A stretch of DNA of 64,000 bases, taken from assembly GCF_964204645.1 (NCBI RefSeq), contig NC_134026.1, positions 2,976,001 through 3,040,000 of the forward strand, given 5' to 3'. This stretch comes from Tubulanus polymorphus (Eukaryota; Nemertea; Palaeonemertea; Tubulaniformes; Tubulanidae). Position numbers and translations under genes: made by a program. Every line of letters begins with the position of its first letter. Within the stretch, counting starts at the first letter, position 1. This document shows positions 1 to 14,237 of this stretch, piece after piece. Under the pieces are notes generated by a model. The model made no database searches, was not told the origin of the DNA, and saw nothing but the letters and a program-made list of their open reading frames with translations.

Positions 1-2832
1 TATGTTTTGAATCATGGAGTACAAAAAAAAAAATACGAAATAAAGCGAAATAAATGAAACATTTCGTAGAAAAATCTTTCAAATTACATCGTCAATGCCA
101 CTTTTGAATCTTGATTCAACAGTTCATAAATCTGAGCAAAATTATGACGTGACATAATAATTTCTAATTTATCATTATGTGCCACATCATAGTCGTAGTC
201 GTCATCATTAAACTTAAAACATCATACAATTATCATCATCATACAATTGTGCGTTATATATTCATCTCCATCACAAGTAATTATCATATATTTACATAAT
301 ACAACAATATATCATCAGCATCTAACTCGAGGACAAGCGAGGAGCAGGTTATTTCACTAATATCAAGGACGTGACACATAGCAGAGAGAGAGAGGAGAAA
401 GAGAAGCTATGGAACTAGGTGAAGCATTGGCGGGTGCGCGGCTAGCTATTATTACATCAAACTCTTATACAATGAAGCTAATTTTTAAAAGATGACCTAG
501 AGCTGTCAGAAGTGAAGCCATAATATTCCTCCACTCATCTCTCTCGACATGAGAAAATATAACAGCCACCCGCGCAAAACATGAACTGTTCCCGCCAAAT
601 TTCTGCGAATCGTCAGTACATTCAGAGATTCTAAGAAAAATTATCGATTCCGACATCAAAACAACTCTTCTTCTCGCCGAGTGTCAAATATATAATAGTG
701 ACATTATTCTGACTAGTCATTTTTTTCAGGACTGGTTCTTCAGTCCGAAACTTTTAATATACCTATATGTACATAGCGATGGTTTTTAGTAGCATGCTGT
801 ATTTAACGGTTAGTACGACCACGTGTTGACAAATCGTGGTTAATATTCAACCCATATACAAACACCATAAAATTCACGAATTCATTAGTATTTATACAAT
901 ATAGGCAGCGTTACTTACATGCCACAGTAAGTGCCAGCATTAGGATATCTATAGTTAGCAGATTCAACTATCAGGCATGTTTTTATAGTCGTACTCTCAA
1001 CTTTCCACCCTTAATTACGAGTAATAAATAATCAAGGACGTGGTGTCTTAACAACCCGTGCAGATCAGTCCAAAATTATGAATACAGGCGCAAGAATTGA
1101 CTGCGAAACTGAGTCTATATCAAGTTGAATCTGAGAGCTCCGGGGCACATCGAATCTGTGGAATTTTCCTTTTATCATTAACAACATAACTACATCTAGT
1201 ATTGTCATCGTTTCATACATATTTCGAATATAAAATGTAAGCACATTTTTGTTTTTTTTTAAAGTAAATCTGTATAGAAAAATATATTCACATAGTTTAT
1301 CTCTAACTAATGCCCAGTAGCGGGGAAATTCACAAATGAAAGAAAATCTAGGGTGCTAGTTGCATTAAATTCAGTTTTCGCGTGACAATAAGATAGAAAG
1401 TGAAAAAGTGCCTCGGGAAAAAACGACTAATTAATCTATTCAATAAATCTACTGCATGTTACATCGACATGGCAAGGTCAGAGCTGATAATCAGGTCCCG
1501 GTCTCTCGTTTCATGCGGGGTAACTTCCTGATATATCTCATGACAATTTCCAGCGATCGGCGCGCGCGCTAATAACATCTGCACGATCTAGCTTCCAGGA
1601 TTATTAGCATTTCTAAACGACTGGTGACGTCAAAGTCACCCGAACAATAGCTACATACCATATATTCAAGTATAGAGCACACATTATTAATTGGTTTGAT
1701 TACAATGTTACAAATAGAAGGCTGGTAAGTTTTAACAACCTTCATACTGCGAGTATACTATTTACATACATGATTAGCGAGTGCCAGCACCCCCGAAACT
1801 ATTCCACTAGCAAAAAGTAAAATTAGAGGATATCTAATGATCTCTTCAATGATTTAATGATGTTTGATTTTTTTTTAAAGTCGGCGCTGATGTTTTTCTA
1901 TTAATAGGTTTTTTATTGATATTGCGATGAAGCCTAGTCCTGATACATAAACCGATATAGTTTGAAATTACTAGCTCCAGGGCCCTCGATCCACTTGACA
2001 TATATACCGAGGTTAAACCGATGACGGAGTGGCTGGCAGCGATAACGTTAACAATGCCTGGTCAACGCTTAGTAACACATGTCACTCCGGGACACTGCGT
2101 TCGTATCGAATACCGATTTCATCATGTGACCTTGCAAAAAAGTAAAAAATTGCCACCCGATAATTTAATGAAGTTAAAACATGCGATACAAAGTGCATGA
2201 AATATATGTATTTTTTCCAAGTGTCGCACGTTGCCGGTAAATCTCTCAAAACCTGAAACAGCTGTACAGATTTCTCCGCCATATTTGAATCATCAGCAAA
2301 ATACGTATGACATCGCGATGATTGATGACAATTTCGCAACAACTACGTGCATTTACTGAAACACTGACAAACACGAGTTCAAATCAGTGTTCAAATACAG
2401 GGTTCTAATACAGGGTTCTTACGGATTTCCCAATTTCATTTTCCATACCCCTAAGTTACACATACGAGCCAAGAATAGGCCCATTCAAAGTAAATAACTG
2501 CCAATTATCAAATCAATACCATTGACAAAGTGTTATCAAATGTACAGTAAGACATTTAGGCGTATAGCATAAAACGCAAAATTTGAAAATTTCATTTCGA
2601 GACAATCTTCTGACTTTCCATAGAGAATTTCCGTAGCTGTTCTAGGCCCTGGAACAATATTCCCATTTACATAAACTTTCCAAAACCGGTAAGAGCCCTG
2701 TATATAATACGATTTACCGCCCGTGTCTCTTGAAAACGAATCAATACGCCCTAAAGACTGTATGAGATTGAATTAGAGACGTTAACCTCGGTAATGTCGA
2801 TCGGGAAACTAACGAACTTTCGTCACAAACTC

Positions 2833-2847
2833 GGGGGGGGGGGGGGG
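2833..2847. repeat. Poly-G run
   Basis: Fifteen consecutive G residues on the + strand, in non-coding sequence. The length of such a run is prone to sequencing error. Confidence 0.9.
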
Positions 2848-5778
2848 CAATTACAATAGCAATCACACGTTCGCGTATTAACGACAATATCGAATGATGA
2901 AATCATCAGCGAGTACGAAGATCATTAACGCACCGTTCGAATACGGTGTGTACGTTTTTGGCGCTTTTTAGGCATTATTGAACCTGAGAAGAGACGACAC
3001 GTATATTCAAACGCATGACATAAAATACTGAAGATTTAATAGCTCTGAGTAAAATGTAGCGAACCATAAAAACAACACGCATCACAATCACTCATTACAA
3101 GTTTTTTATCTGTTTTATCATTATCACTACCAGTATTAATCAATGCCCGCTGAAATATCTGTCATGTGTGGTTTTCAATTAAAAAAAAAATTAAAAAAAA
3201 CATGCAATGATGCCAAAAAATGAATTCCATTTCATCGAATGTAGAGTTTATTTTATACTCAACTGTTTGTCACATTCAGTAAATAATGCCGCAAGGAATC
3301 TTAATCCGAGAATTCATCATTTTAATATTATGTAATACTGTCATAAATTACACTGGCAAATTAATTCATCGCCACCTTTATAATGCCGGTTTCTACAGTT
3401 CAATCTAGAAATTTCCCAGTAGGTCTGCTGGTCTACAACGACCACGAGGAGAGTCATAAAATACGCGAAATGTTCTCAACTGACGGTTATTTTGGTAGAA
3501 GAGAACAAAACGCGTGGCTCGATCTGAACTAGAATATCGAATCGGGTTTAAATTATCGTACTGATTATGAAATGAATTCGAGGCACATGGATCGAAGTCA
3601 ACAAAATCCAACTAATCTATCGCGGGTAATAGGCCCCTATCTTCGTTTAAAAATGTCAGACACAATAGCTGCGGTCGAAGATCATAAGTTTTTTTTTGGC
3701 GGCCTCATGAGACTAATGAAAGTTCAACAAGACTGCGTTTAGCAAACACTAAAGTGTCAGTCACCCGAGGATCATTAATTCATAAACAGCACGCATTAGT
3801 TATATAAGAAGAAACCAACTGGGATGGATAGATAGATGCTGCTTCGTCTGACTCATTCTAAACCCTCGATTTTAAGGCACGGAAAAAATACCCAGCCACA
3901 CGTGCGTGTGTGTCACGCTATTCAACACAAAAGATAAACCAACTGAAGCACAGAAACGAGGTTGAGGGGTTGAACAATTCTCTCCAACATCCGTTTCACG
4001 TAGATTCCAATAGCATTTGGGTCATCACCGCATTCATTTTTGCATTATGAAAGAAGATTGCTTTTAGGGCCTAGTTTAGTACACAATAATCGCAATAATT
4101 GAGGTCAGACGTCATCAAGCGAGTCATTTTTCCAGGTCCCCCACGACCAATCCAATAATATTAGTTCGATTGAAGCGCGGTGTATTTTTCCACGGACAGC
4201 TATATTATAACGTACTTATAGCTCGTGGCAATGTATGTTATATTACTGCCCTTGATTTATCCCTGAAACCCAACAAAACACGTGGCACTAGTTGTTCTCC
4301 GGTGCCTGGAGTCGAGTATTTCCCTGGATATACCGGTACCATCCGAAATGATGTTTCTTCACGCAATCTACAATCAACAGGAATTTCTGTCTCAAAAACA
4401 AATACTTGTACTACAAATATATATATATACGCATATGCGTTAGTTTCTTATCAGTTTTTACCCAAAATAGAATAACTTAACGAGAAAGACTTATCTCTAA
4501 AGTACGCTAAACCTCGGTGTCAAACGCGGCAAGGCATTCAACTCAACATCCACATGAGTGCATGTCATGAACTGATGCGAGCTCAAGTTGTTTTTTCACG
4601 GTAAAGTAAGCTCGACCCCGGTGACTGTTTACCACGAATGTCCTTGGTTTATTGATTTTTTTCTCGGTGCAAACAAAGATGCCAACGCACTGACTTCATA
4701 GTATGAGTTGATGACATCTATGACCCGGGTGATATGTACTTCTATCACCAACCAGAAATGACACTACGCTATTGCCATGTACTTCAACTTAGCGACCATT
4801 TCAATTAATATTCCCCGACACTATCTGATATTTCTGAACGAAGCCATTGAACTCATTCCGAAATATAACGCAACTAACTGATCGACAAATTTCACTTGTC
4901 ACGAAATGGCACGCAATATTTTCTCAACTAGCACCAAAACTAAGAAGCATACCTAATTACGAATTTGAATGTCAAGTAAATAACTACCACTTGTAATACT
5001 TGAAGAAAGGTTTGAGGTTTTTTTTTAGTTAATATAAACTGAGTATTCCTCTTATACAAATAAAGCTCAATGCTCCGGTACGCGGTAATAATAAACACTT
5101 TTTCGATAAAACACGTTATTTACAAAATTACTAAGACAAATTCATGACACCGTTATATACCGTTCATCAAACGATGACTGACCCGCCACAGTCTAGCCAC
5201 GAGACGTCGGTTTACTTTTCCTGTATCATGATTTGTTCTTAAAATATCGAATGATGATGAGGTGATGATGAAAAATTATGAAAAAATGTCGATTTATATC
5301 ATCTCATTTAAGACTATTATTATATTCTATACAATTCATAATGCCCATTGTATTCAATATTATCCTTTATAGTAAATATTTCTATAAAAGAGTATTTTAA
5401 TTTCATTATTAATACTTATACGGATGTTTTTTTTTTTTTTACTTCAATATATAGACAAGGCCTTAAATCGTCATTATCCGATATCATCGCGATTTCAACT
5501 TTACAGAAATAAACAAAAACCTCACAGCTCAAGCACGCTTTAGCGTCAACCGATGGCATTCCCACGACCGTATTCTCTCTGAAGGCAGTTTCCGAAAAAA
5601 GATGACGACGATAACTTGAAACGCATCGGTCGGAGGAAGACTAGAAAACCACATTTCTAAGCCATTCAATTCTGAGGGAATACCTCAGAATAAATGAGAT
5701 AAAACTAATATTTTCTAAATTCTGATTTTCACGTGGCTCAATGCTTAATCAAACGCCTGCTGGAGAGCCGGTGGGTCA

Positions 5779-5998
5779 TCCGAGAGTCACCTAACTAGGC
5801 ATAATAATCTGAGTTTTAAGTTTCTAATGATTTCTAGCTGATCTAATCTTCTCAACAAAATAAACTCTTTTTTTTCATATAACTTGAATCCGAGAGTCAC
5901 CTAACTAGGCCTGATAATCAGAGTTAAAAATTAAGATTTCCAGCTAATCGAATCTTCTCCGTAAAATGAATACCCTTTTTTTTTCATTATATAACGTG
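5779..5998. repeat. Diverged tandem duplication, period about 110 bp
   Basis: Two adjacent copies share the core cgagagtcacctaactaggc at 5781 and 5891. Both continue through related sequence ending in a T-run and a 'catataac'-like stretch. The copies differ at several positions. There is no coding content. Confidence 0.8.
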
Positions 5999-6900
5999 AA
6001 AACTCTCTAGTAAAATAAAACTCCCGTTCGATAGTTCTGGGTAAGAGTTTGAGAATTGAAATAAAGTTCATTTCAAATGTTTAAACCTTCCAGTCGAATT
6101 CAAACCGCGAACTACGCCGGAACCGTATCCTGCCTTTCAGTTTCATTCTTACAAATTTTTAGCACACTGATATCAACGCCTAGCGACCAACAATAAAAAA
6201 ATTTCCACACTCTTCACAGAAAATCGCTCCGGTCTTCAGAACCGAAGTATACAACAAGCACCCTTTACTATTTACAGCTGTAATTACAACATCATTTTTT
6301 AGTCTGTACAAAAAATGCAACTTCCATCAAGTCATTGAGAGGATTAAACATATACATTCATCATTAGTTTTAAATATACAGTTTTTCGTATTTTTTTTTA
6401 CGTAGAAAAAAAAAATCAGCATTTTTGCTGCCTCCATTTCTTATCAATCGAACAATTCAAATCACAGCTATGCCTAATGTCAAATCTATCTGATTACCAG
6501 AATTTTGACATAATTATTTATATATATAGATATAAGTCTTTCCGAATATAATATGTGCGATTTTCCTACCAAATTTAACCCAATGAAGAACTGAAGTGGT
6601 TGTCTTTTCATCTCTATTTACGTAGTACATTTTCTCGTTTAATTTTGGTAAGCAAAAAATGTTTTCTTTTGGGAAACCGAACAAACCAATCAAAACTAGA
6701 ATCAAATCAATATTCATAATTTCTGGAATGAAAGGAAAAGTATTTATCAAAAAATATCCCATGCTCCTTTTTCACGACGAACGCCGTGTTTAACCACTTC
6801 AGAACTCAAAACAGTTGAAATCTTATACAATCAATAATTATTAGTAATAAAATAATATTCAAAAGGATACATAATTCAAGCTGTGATTATTAAATTCTGG

Positions 6901-7914
6901 TTAAGTGGATTTTTCTTCAGCAGTCTCGTCATCTTTTTTAAGAATCCAAATAAATTCTTCGTCCCGCACGTCCTGCTCGCTGCAGTCCTTCTCGATTCCG
7001 CTGTCGTTTCGACACCTATCCGCCGGCTCCGCCAAGTCCTTGACCTCCGTATTGATTTTGACCGTAGCGACGACGGGCAAATGATCGAACACATCGCCGC
7101 CGCCCTCGCTTAATTCCGTACGAGATTCATCCGGAGAAATCAACTGACCGTCGTCGGCCATGATCAGCTGTCCGTTCGCCGTCATTTCCGAGCTGAAATG
7201 CCTCCGTCTGCCGGGATGTTTACCGTTCTTCGCCGCTTCGTTCGACGTTTCCTCATCGAGCTCGCCGAGATTGACGGCAGTCGTCGGCACGAACCACAGC
7301 GTCGAATTACCGATGCACGGCTCGTAGAAATCGCTGAACTCGCGCGGACCGCGTCGCCGCGACTTACGCAACGACGACAAACACAAAATCCAATGAGCGG
7401 TCGCCGCGAAAAACTCCAACGACGACATCACTATCAGTAAAACGTCGACCATTTCGAACAGCACCATATCGTCCTGGTGTTCACGTACGATCTCCTCTAA
7501 ATCGATGGCCGTCTTGGCGAGAACGCCGATCGCCAGGATACTCGAACTGATCGAAATCAACATGCACATGACGATGTGCCGCATCAGTTTCGTATTCGCC
7601 GCGTACAATCCGAATCCGCCGCCGGTTAACGCCGCCATCCCCGACAAAACGGCCAAAACAACCGGTAAAACGTGGTCGACGGTCAGTTTGAACACGAGGA
7701 ACAGCTGCATCAGTAAAATCACGATTCCGCACATAACTTGCGTTTCGCCCATCATATTGCACCGATGCGTATTGAAATCTTCGCACGTTTCGGTTTTATT
7801 TACGAATTGCGGCACGGCGAAACGCACTTTGTGCTTTCCTCCTTTGTGATGGTACGGTTTGATGGCAGCTTCCTTCTCGCTGACGCATTCACAGCATAAA
7901 CTAATGGGTGACAT
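6901..7914 (-). CDS. Four-span MS4A/CD20-like membrane protein
   Basis: A single-exon frame of 337 residues. A Cys-rich N-terminal tail is followed by four hydrophobic segments at about 57-77, 81-105, 110-132 and 146-175, and then by a long charged cytoplasmic tail. Spacing and motifs fit the MS4A/CD20-like tetraspan fold: MGETQVMCGIVILLMQ in span 1, a Gly-rich LSGMAALTGGGFGLYAANT loop between spans 2 and 3, and ISISSSILAIG in span 3. The tail is rich in Asp, Glu and Ser. A minus-strand acceptor (tttcag) at about 8022 suggests the start codon lies in a second exon behind a 5' untranslated exon. The family assignment rests on topology and weak motif similarity; TMEM-type tetraspans are the alternative. 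Base composition is clearly richer in GC than the flanks, as in other real exons here. Confidence 0.7.
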   Translation of the reverse strand: MSPISLCCECVSEKEAAIKPYHHKGGKHKVRFAVPQFVNKTETCEDFNTHRCNMMGETQVMCGIVILLMQLFLVFKLTVDHVLPVVLAVLSGMAALTGGGFGLYAANTKLMRHIVMCMLISISSSILAIGVLAKTAIDLEEIVREHQDDMVLFEMVDVLLIVMSSLEFFAATAHWILCLSSLRKSRRRGPREFSDFYEPCIGNSTLWFVPTTAVNLGELDEETSNEAAKNGKHPGRRRHFSSEMTANGQLIMADDGQLISPDESRTELSEGGGDVFDHLPVVATVKINTEVKDLAEPADRCRNDSGIEKDCSEQDVRDEEFIWILKKDDETAEEKST

Positions 7915-7982
7915 GGTGGGTTATTTCTTTCCGTCTCGGATCCAGGAGCTGTGTTAATTGCTACCTGGACGCTATAAAACAC

Positions 7983-9590
7983 TCATCAGGACTGTTACTA
8001 TAGTGAGGCTAGTCTCATACCCCTGAAAAATGAAAGAAAGAGAAACAAATGTTTTAATCACTCATCGGATTATCAAATGAACGTCATAAAATGGTTTTCC
8101 GAAAATCTGTTTCATAAATTGACGTCTTCAACGGAGAAAAAAAAATATACAATATACCCTTTCTCTGTATTTATAAGGGAAGAAAGAAATGATTTAACAG
8201 AGCGCGGATGGTAACAGCGAGCCTCATGCTTCACTCGTGTGCATTCCATGATGCACGAGGCCGCTCCTCTCCCCAGCACAGTGTCTAATTAATAACCGCT
8301 GAATTCATCAGATCACAGCGATAGGCTACAGACAGCAAAATAAAAAGCTAGTTTATTAGATATGAAAATATCTCATATCTTCCGCCGGGTTAAAATATTC
8401 CATTACGGAACTCTTCTTAGTTAGTAACCAGTCTTTTGTCTGCAAAATGGGGATTTAAAAAGTACACAATAACCTTGACATTCATCGACCGCGGATCAGC
8501 TGTTGGTTAAAACGTCAACTGTAAGTCAACGAAAACCGTCTGAATCGGTTAAGATTTTCAAAAAACGATTATTGCACACTACTAACATTAAAATCAAGAT
8601 CGGTTTGCAACTTAAACGCTGTCAAATCAGTATTTCGTTAAGAAAGTGTGTGGGTGTAAACCATGCTATTTTCTAGGAAATTTATCCAGGGTTCAAGCCA
8701 ACCCGGCGCTGCGCAATTTTGCAATCACGCCACTTTTTCAAACTCGATTTAAGAATAAATGACAGCATATCAAAACGCAAATTTGCAATTTATAATATTA
8801 CAGGTATTTAAATTCGTAGCAAAAGTGTCAGATCGAAGTGTTCTTACCCGCAACACAGTTAAATCGGCTCTTAATCCTGCACGTAAAATCCTGCACATCA
8901 GCCATTATTCTAGGATGAGCTACCGGCCGAACTAGGTCAACGCGGCTAGTGCGTCCTCTCGTCGAGAGAGGGCAGTAGCTTACGATCCTGTTAGAGGGCG
9001 CCAGCTGCCGGTACCGAATTCGTGGAGTTCCGAGTTATTGAACCTTTGATCAACCAAACAGCTGTCAAAGTTTTTTGTTTTTATATTGGATACTGGATAT
9101 CGATCTAATCAGATATCGAGTATTCAGGTAAGTTGACAGACGTTAGTAAGTGAAGAATGAGGAATTGCATAATAGGCCTATATGATTATTGAATTTTAGT
9201 AGGCTTGAATTTGAACGGATAAAATGCCAGAGAGAAGAAAGCGAAAGGGAAGGCGGGTGCCCGTTGGAAAAAAACGAACAAGCCGAAAAGGAAGGCTGCC
9301 TCTTTATAGGTGCACCATGGCCGGGCTGGTCTGACTACCATACGATGTACCGTGTTCCCCTTCACTACAGCGATGGGCTGATTAATGCTGTGGACGGTGT
9401 CCGTAATGGTCATGATGGTTGATTTGATATAGGCCTGCTATTACATCAATCATAGTGATAGTTTGAGTAGCATAAATTAAATGAACTGACTGGCCCAGTT
9501 GATGTTTACAATTAATTCGTCAAAAAAGGCACATGCATTTAATTGTCTTTTTTAGATACCACAAATTGTTGGCAAAGAAAACGAGGAATA
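7983..9590. promoter_or_regulatory. Divergent intergenic region and 5' UTR exon of MFSD10
   Basis: This separates the minus-strand MS4A-like gene from plus-strand MFSD10. A splice donor caggtaagt at 9125-9133 and an acceptor ttttttag at 9548-9555 imply a non-coding first exon ending near 9127, joined to the start exon. Sequence around 8920-9010 is CG-richer than its surroundings and is the best candidate for the shared promoter. No other gene is visible. Confidence 0.5.
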
Positions 9591-12500
9591 ATGGCTTCGC
9601 TGACCGCCAGTGGAAGCGGCACTATTTGGATCGTTTTCATATCATTGATTATTGATTTGATTGGTTTCACAGTTATTTTACCATTGTTGCCGGCACAGCT
9701 GGAGTACTATGGCAGACAAGATGAGGTTAGTTATTCCACAATTAGACTGACATCTGACTAACAATTTGGTGCTTTATTTATTTTTACTCGGCCTAAATTC
9801 AATTCCGTGTTGAAACAGGAAGAAGAATACTCTTATCAATAGTGGAATTTTAGAATGAATCTCTTGACCTATAAATAAATGTTCATCGATTCGAAAATTT
9901 TTGTTTTCCAGGATAATTTTTATTCTACAATATTGAAGTCGGTGCGAGGATTCAGAGGACTGGTCGGTGCTCCCGATACCCCGAGATGGAACGCGGTTTT
10001 ATTTGGAGGTAAATGAAAAAATATTCCAATTTTGTATTAGATTCAACATCACTGTATATATGCTTCTATATGATTTGTAGGTTTTATTGGATCATTGTTC
10101 TCAATGCTACAGTTTGTGTCATCTCCATTGACTGGTGCACTGTCTGATGTCTGGGGTAGAAAATCTGTACTCATTATTTCAATGGTAGTTAATCATTTAT
10201 TCATCGAAATTCAGCTTTCAGAACATAAGTGATCAATGCAAGAAGGTCTATACATGTGTTATAGAAGACATGCCTACTCATGTCGCTAAGCTGAGCTTGC
10301 GGTCCATAAAACTGAATCCAAGACTCGAATGGGGCCCAAGAGAACTCAGTATATTTTATAGGCCCTATAGTACATTTTATCTTTCTATTTCAGATCGGTG
10401 TAGCCGTATCTTACGGTTTATGGGCAGTGTCATGGAACTTTAGCTGGTTCGTTTTAGCGCGATTCATCGGTGGACTGAGTAAAGGCAATGTTAGTCTAGC
10501 TATAACTATCATCACAGATTGTACTTCGGTGAAGAATCGCAGTAAAGGCATGGTAAGCATTTCATTATCAGAAACGTCAAGTGTGCTCTGAAGATAACTG
10601 TTGACATCAAAATGTGCATCGAACGTGATGAACTTGTCCATTGTTCGTTTCAATCGAATTTATCGAGCCACTTGCAAAACAAAGATTGTCAAGTGGAAAG
10701 ATTGTAATGCCTAGGAGAAATGTTCTAAGCACTAAGACAATCTGTGAGTTTTTGCTAGATAAAAAATGAATTATTGATTTAATCTACATTGTAATTAGTT
10801 CCAGTGCACAAGTTAAACTTTGAGTATGTATGTATTCTCTATGCAATTTGGTTTGTGAATTTGAATTCTTTGCAGTTCCATCATTTCGCTATTTGTTGAC
10901 AATCGACTAGTGGTGGAGGGCTTTTTGTGGTAGTTACACTGCTCTGGTGATACCTTGATAGATGATACATAGCAAAATCGTGTACACTCGAAATTGAAAA
11001 CGCTCTTATCTAAACCTAGATATATTTTATTTCATATTTCATAATGCACTCTACTAGACATGTTTATTGTACTCACATACTATAATACTTGTATAATAGA
11101 TTCTTTTATACCCAATTGCCATACAGGTATTGCTCTAACTTACCAGTTATGTTTTCTCAAAAACTGATAATTATCTAATTCAATTTCAGGCATTGATTGG
11201 TATAGCTTTTTCTTTGGGTTTCCTAATCGGTCCATTATGCGGAGCAGCATTCGCGAAATGGTCTCGTAGCCATCAAGATGAATTCTTCCAGGCTCCTGCT
11301 CTTTTCGCTCTTGTCTTATCACTCATTGATATACTATTCGTAATCATTTGTCTGAAGGAATCGTTGCCAACACAGAAAAGAGTGAGTACAAAACTGAAGA
11401 AAAATAATTAATTATCCAAATCTGTTTTGTCACTTGTCTATATTTGGTACAAATTTGGATTGTGTCTGTCAAAATTTGTAGAATATTGTGTTTATTATTG
11501 ATTTTATTCATTTTTATTGATACAATGAAAAATAAATTCATTCATTCCCTCACTCGATATGTGTGGGCCTACACAGTTGAAGATGAAATGCTTGATTATT
11601 TTATAGGCCGCATCACTAAGTGATGGTCTATCCGATGCAAGCCATTTGATTAATCCAGTTTCGTTATTCTCCTTCAAAGCTGTAAGAAACATGTCGAATC
11701 GAGGTGAGTTTTAAAGCTGATAAATTGTATTTTGTTCATATTTCCCGGTCTATCCTTTCGATATGAACTTTCTTTTTGCCAGACACGTCAAACTTGCAGA
11801 GAATTGGTGCGGTGTATTTCCTGTATTTGCTGATATTTTCGGGATTAGAATTTACTCTGACTTTCCTCACGCATAATCGTTTCCAATATGACAGGTACCG
11901 TTAACTCGTTAAACTATAATATAGTCCTGATATTTGAAGTAGAAAGAATCAAGAAGTTCATTTTGCGATTTACAGCATGAAACAAGGAAAGATGTTTTTC
12001 TTCATTGGAATTGTGATGGCGACTATACAGGGTAATCCATTATTCCAAACTGCCTAAATTACCAAGTTTGAGTCATTTTAAATGTGTAATACTAATCAAA
12101 TGCCTTCTTTGTTGGTTTTAGGAGGTTATGTAAGAAGAATTAAAGTTGGAACAGAGCAGAAAACAGCTCTTCGGGTAAATGATTCCGCACGGATCATGTA
12201 TTAAAGCCCAGCATTAGTGCGAGATCTCAATTGAAAATTTACTCAATTTCAGGGAATGGTGGCGCTAGTTCCTTCTTTTGTGATAATAGGTTTTACCAAT
12301 AACATATGGCTTCTGTACGTTGCTCTTATATTGTTTTCATTTGGTAAGTACCACTAACCATCATTAGTCAGATTTTTGTCCAACTCGAGAGGTATGATGT
12401 ATAACATATCCACGATTATTTCAGCTGCAGGCACAGTCGTTTCATGTTTAACTACTATCATATCATCATACGGACAAGAAGATCAAAAAGGTCGAATACT

Positions 12501-12751
12501 CGGTATATTTCGGTCTCTGGGTGCATTATCGAGGGCCATCGGTCCTTTATTAGCTAGTACTGGTAGGTGAACTAACATCTCAATAATCCCTTACAATAGT
12601 ATTTGCTAGTGCCAATGTTCATGTAGATATCAACATCATCTCTATTTCAGTTTACTGGTGCGCGGGAGCAACGATATGCTACAGTATAGGCGCAGTGTCT
12701 CTCTTGTTACCGATTATATTGTTGAAAAAGTATAAATTAGCAATACTTTAA
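9591..12751 (+). CDS. MFSD10: Major facilitator superfamily transporter MFSD10
   Basis: Twelve coding exons join in phase: 9591-9725, 9912-10008, 10081-10184, 10394-10552, 11190-11381, 11607-11703, 11783-11894, 11976-12031, 12122-12174, 12253-12343, 12425-12562 and 12651-12751. All have GT-AG introns. The product is 444 residues, close to the vertebrate length (about 455). Diagnostic stretches match MFSD10 (tetracycline-transporter-like protein): LPLLPAQLEYYG in helix 1, the loop 2-3 motif SDVWGRKS, RFIGGLSKGNVSL, IGIAFSLGFLIGP, and the MFSD10-typical FLTHNRFQYD followed by QGKMFFFIG. It is predicted to have 12 membrane spans and to transport organic anions as in vertebrates; the substrate is inferred from the family only. 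The start is the first ATG after a spliced 5' UTR. Confidence 0.93.
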
Positions 12752-12883
12752 TGGTCAAAATTCCATCCAATCCATCCACATTATGCCGGCCGATTAACTA
12801 ATGTGTCCATGAATATTCTACAAATGAAGGCTATTGAGTAGAAACCAATGTCTTACAGGGTACTGTACATTTTATCGTTGAAA

Positions 12884-12975
12884 AATAAAACTCTGGATGT
12901 TCATGGCCATAATTAGCATAAATGTATATACTTTCGAAGCTTCAATGGAAATATTTTTGACCCATTATCAATAAA
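12884..12975 (+). terminator. Polyadenylation signals of MFSD10
   Basis: AATAAA occurs at 12884-12889 and again at 12970-12975, about 130 and 220 bases after the MFSD10 stop codon. Either could direct cleavage of the transcript. Confidence 0.55.
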
Positions 12976-14237
12976 ATGGTGCTACACAAGTTATAGTTCT
13001 GTCTTCCAGCGTATAAGCAATAGAGTGTTAATTTTGACAACAGATGAATTTTATGCTCATTTGAACAATGAAAATCGTGGTGTTAAAAATTCTACGTTTA
13101 TCAACAACCGAACAAAGTGAGCTATATGATCTCTTTTGTTTAGAAATTTATGTACCATTTCGATTTAAGTTGAAAAAGAAAGAAATTTTCATATTTATAT
13201 ATAATTGTATTTTAAGCTTTAGATCAAATAAAACTAAAGAAAAATATATTGAATTATATCGAAAAAATTGTTTTTGTTGTTGTTTAACAAACAAGACTTA
13301 AGGAGTTTCGGCCTATTTTACATGGCTTCCTCTAAAGAATTCAACACCTGTTTTGACTGTGACTAGCTGCCGACTGACATTCTGTTGTTTCTTGTAGACC
13401 AGTCGAACACCAAATTTTAAACAAAACCCGGATTTCGCTAAGAAAGCATGAAAGTCATTTTCATTATAAAATTCATGATTTTATCTATAAATTCTACTAA
13501 TACGTATAATGAGTTAACATAATATTTAAAGTAATTCACTCAAGTTGTGACTCACTAGTTTTACAAATTTTTTTGAAAATACATTAACCACAATTGATTC
13601 CTGCATTACTTTAATAAAATGGAACAATTTCTTTTTTTTAAGCCAAAATAGCAAAAATGGCAGATTTAGGGAGCCATATCTTAAAGACTTCACAAGATTT
13701 TTGTCAAATATAAGTACCATAAGTAGCAGCACTTCAAAATGTGTAAATAAACTGCGTTTACTTGTCAACAAGCAGGTGATGGTTGTGACTCGTAAAGAGA
13801 GTTCATTCAACAGTGCACTGTAAATATATCAGTTCTTAGGAGACATTTTAATCTAATCACATAAGCCAACATCATGGACCCATGCCTAATAACTAAACAA
13901 TAAAGCACCTAACTAACACATAAAATTATCTTAATCTTTTTAAAACTTGACATAAATCAAGTTCTCAAGCATAGAAAATTGCACCTAAATATCTGTTGTG
14001 CTTAAAAAAGTCTCAACTGTGGATATTATGAATATGACCACTTAGCCACTTACATATTTCTTAGAACTTTTTCATAATTATATCCAGCTTCATTCCTTAC
14101 TAGACACTTCATCTTAATAAAATAAACATTCCAACAAATAAGTGGAAATCTATAAACGACAATACAACACTCGATACAGTACCGATTAAATCAATGGATC
14201 AATAACTCGTCGTCAGTTTGGATGAAGTTAGTGATAT
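12976..14237. other. Convergent 3' flanks
   Basis: An AT-rich stretch between the ends of MFSD10 (+) and the zinc-finger gene (-). Most of it is likely the 3' untranslated region of the zinc-finger transcript. I see no further exon. Confidence 0.5.

Larger units (their letters stand above)
1..6900. other. Gene-free AT-rich region
   Basis: I see no exon series, RNA gene or convincing protein homology on either strand. Open frames here are short, lack domain signatures and have no plausible splice partners. The stretch holds homopolymer T/A runs, a GA-rich patch near 383-405, a poly-G run near 2833 and a 110-bp tandem duplication near 5780. Part may be 3' untranslated sequence of the minus-strand gene at 6901-7914 or of a gene outside the window. 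Confidence 0.6.

Noticed and set aside
4170-4475. 101-residue open frame (+)
   Set aside because: No domain signature, no splice signals in phase and coding-unlike composition. It ends in TA-rich simple sequence.
9189-9422. 77-residue open frame upstream of MFSD10
   Set aside because: It lies between the 5' UTR exon and the start exon, has no recognisable protein sequence and is not needed for a phase-correct MFSD10.
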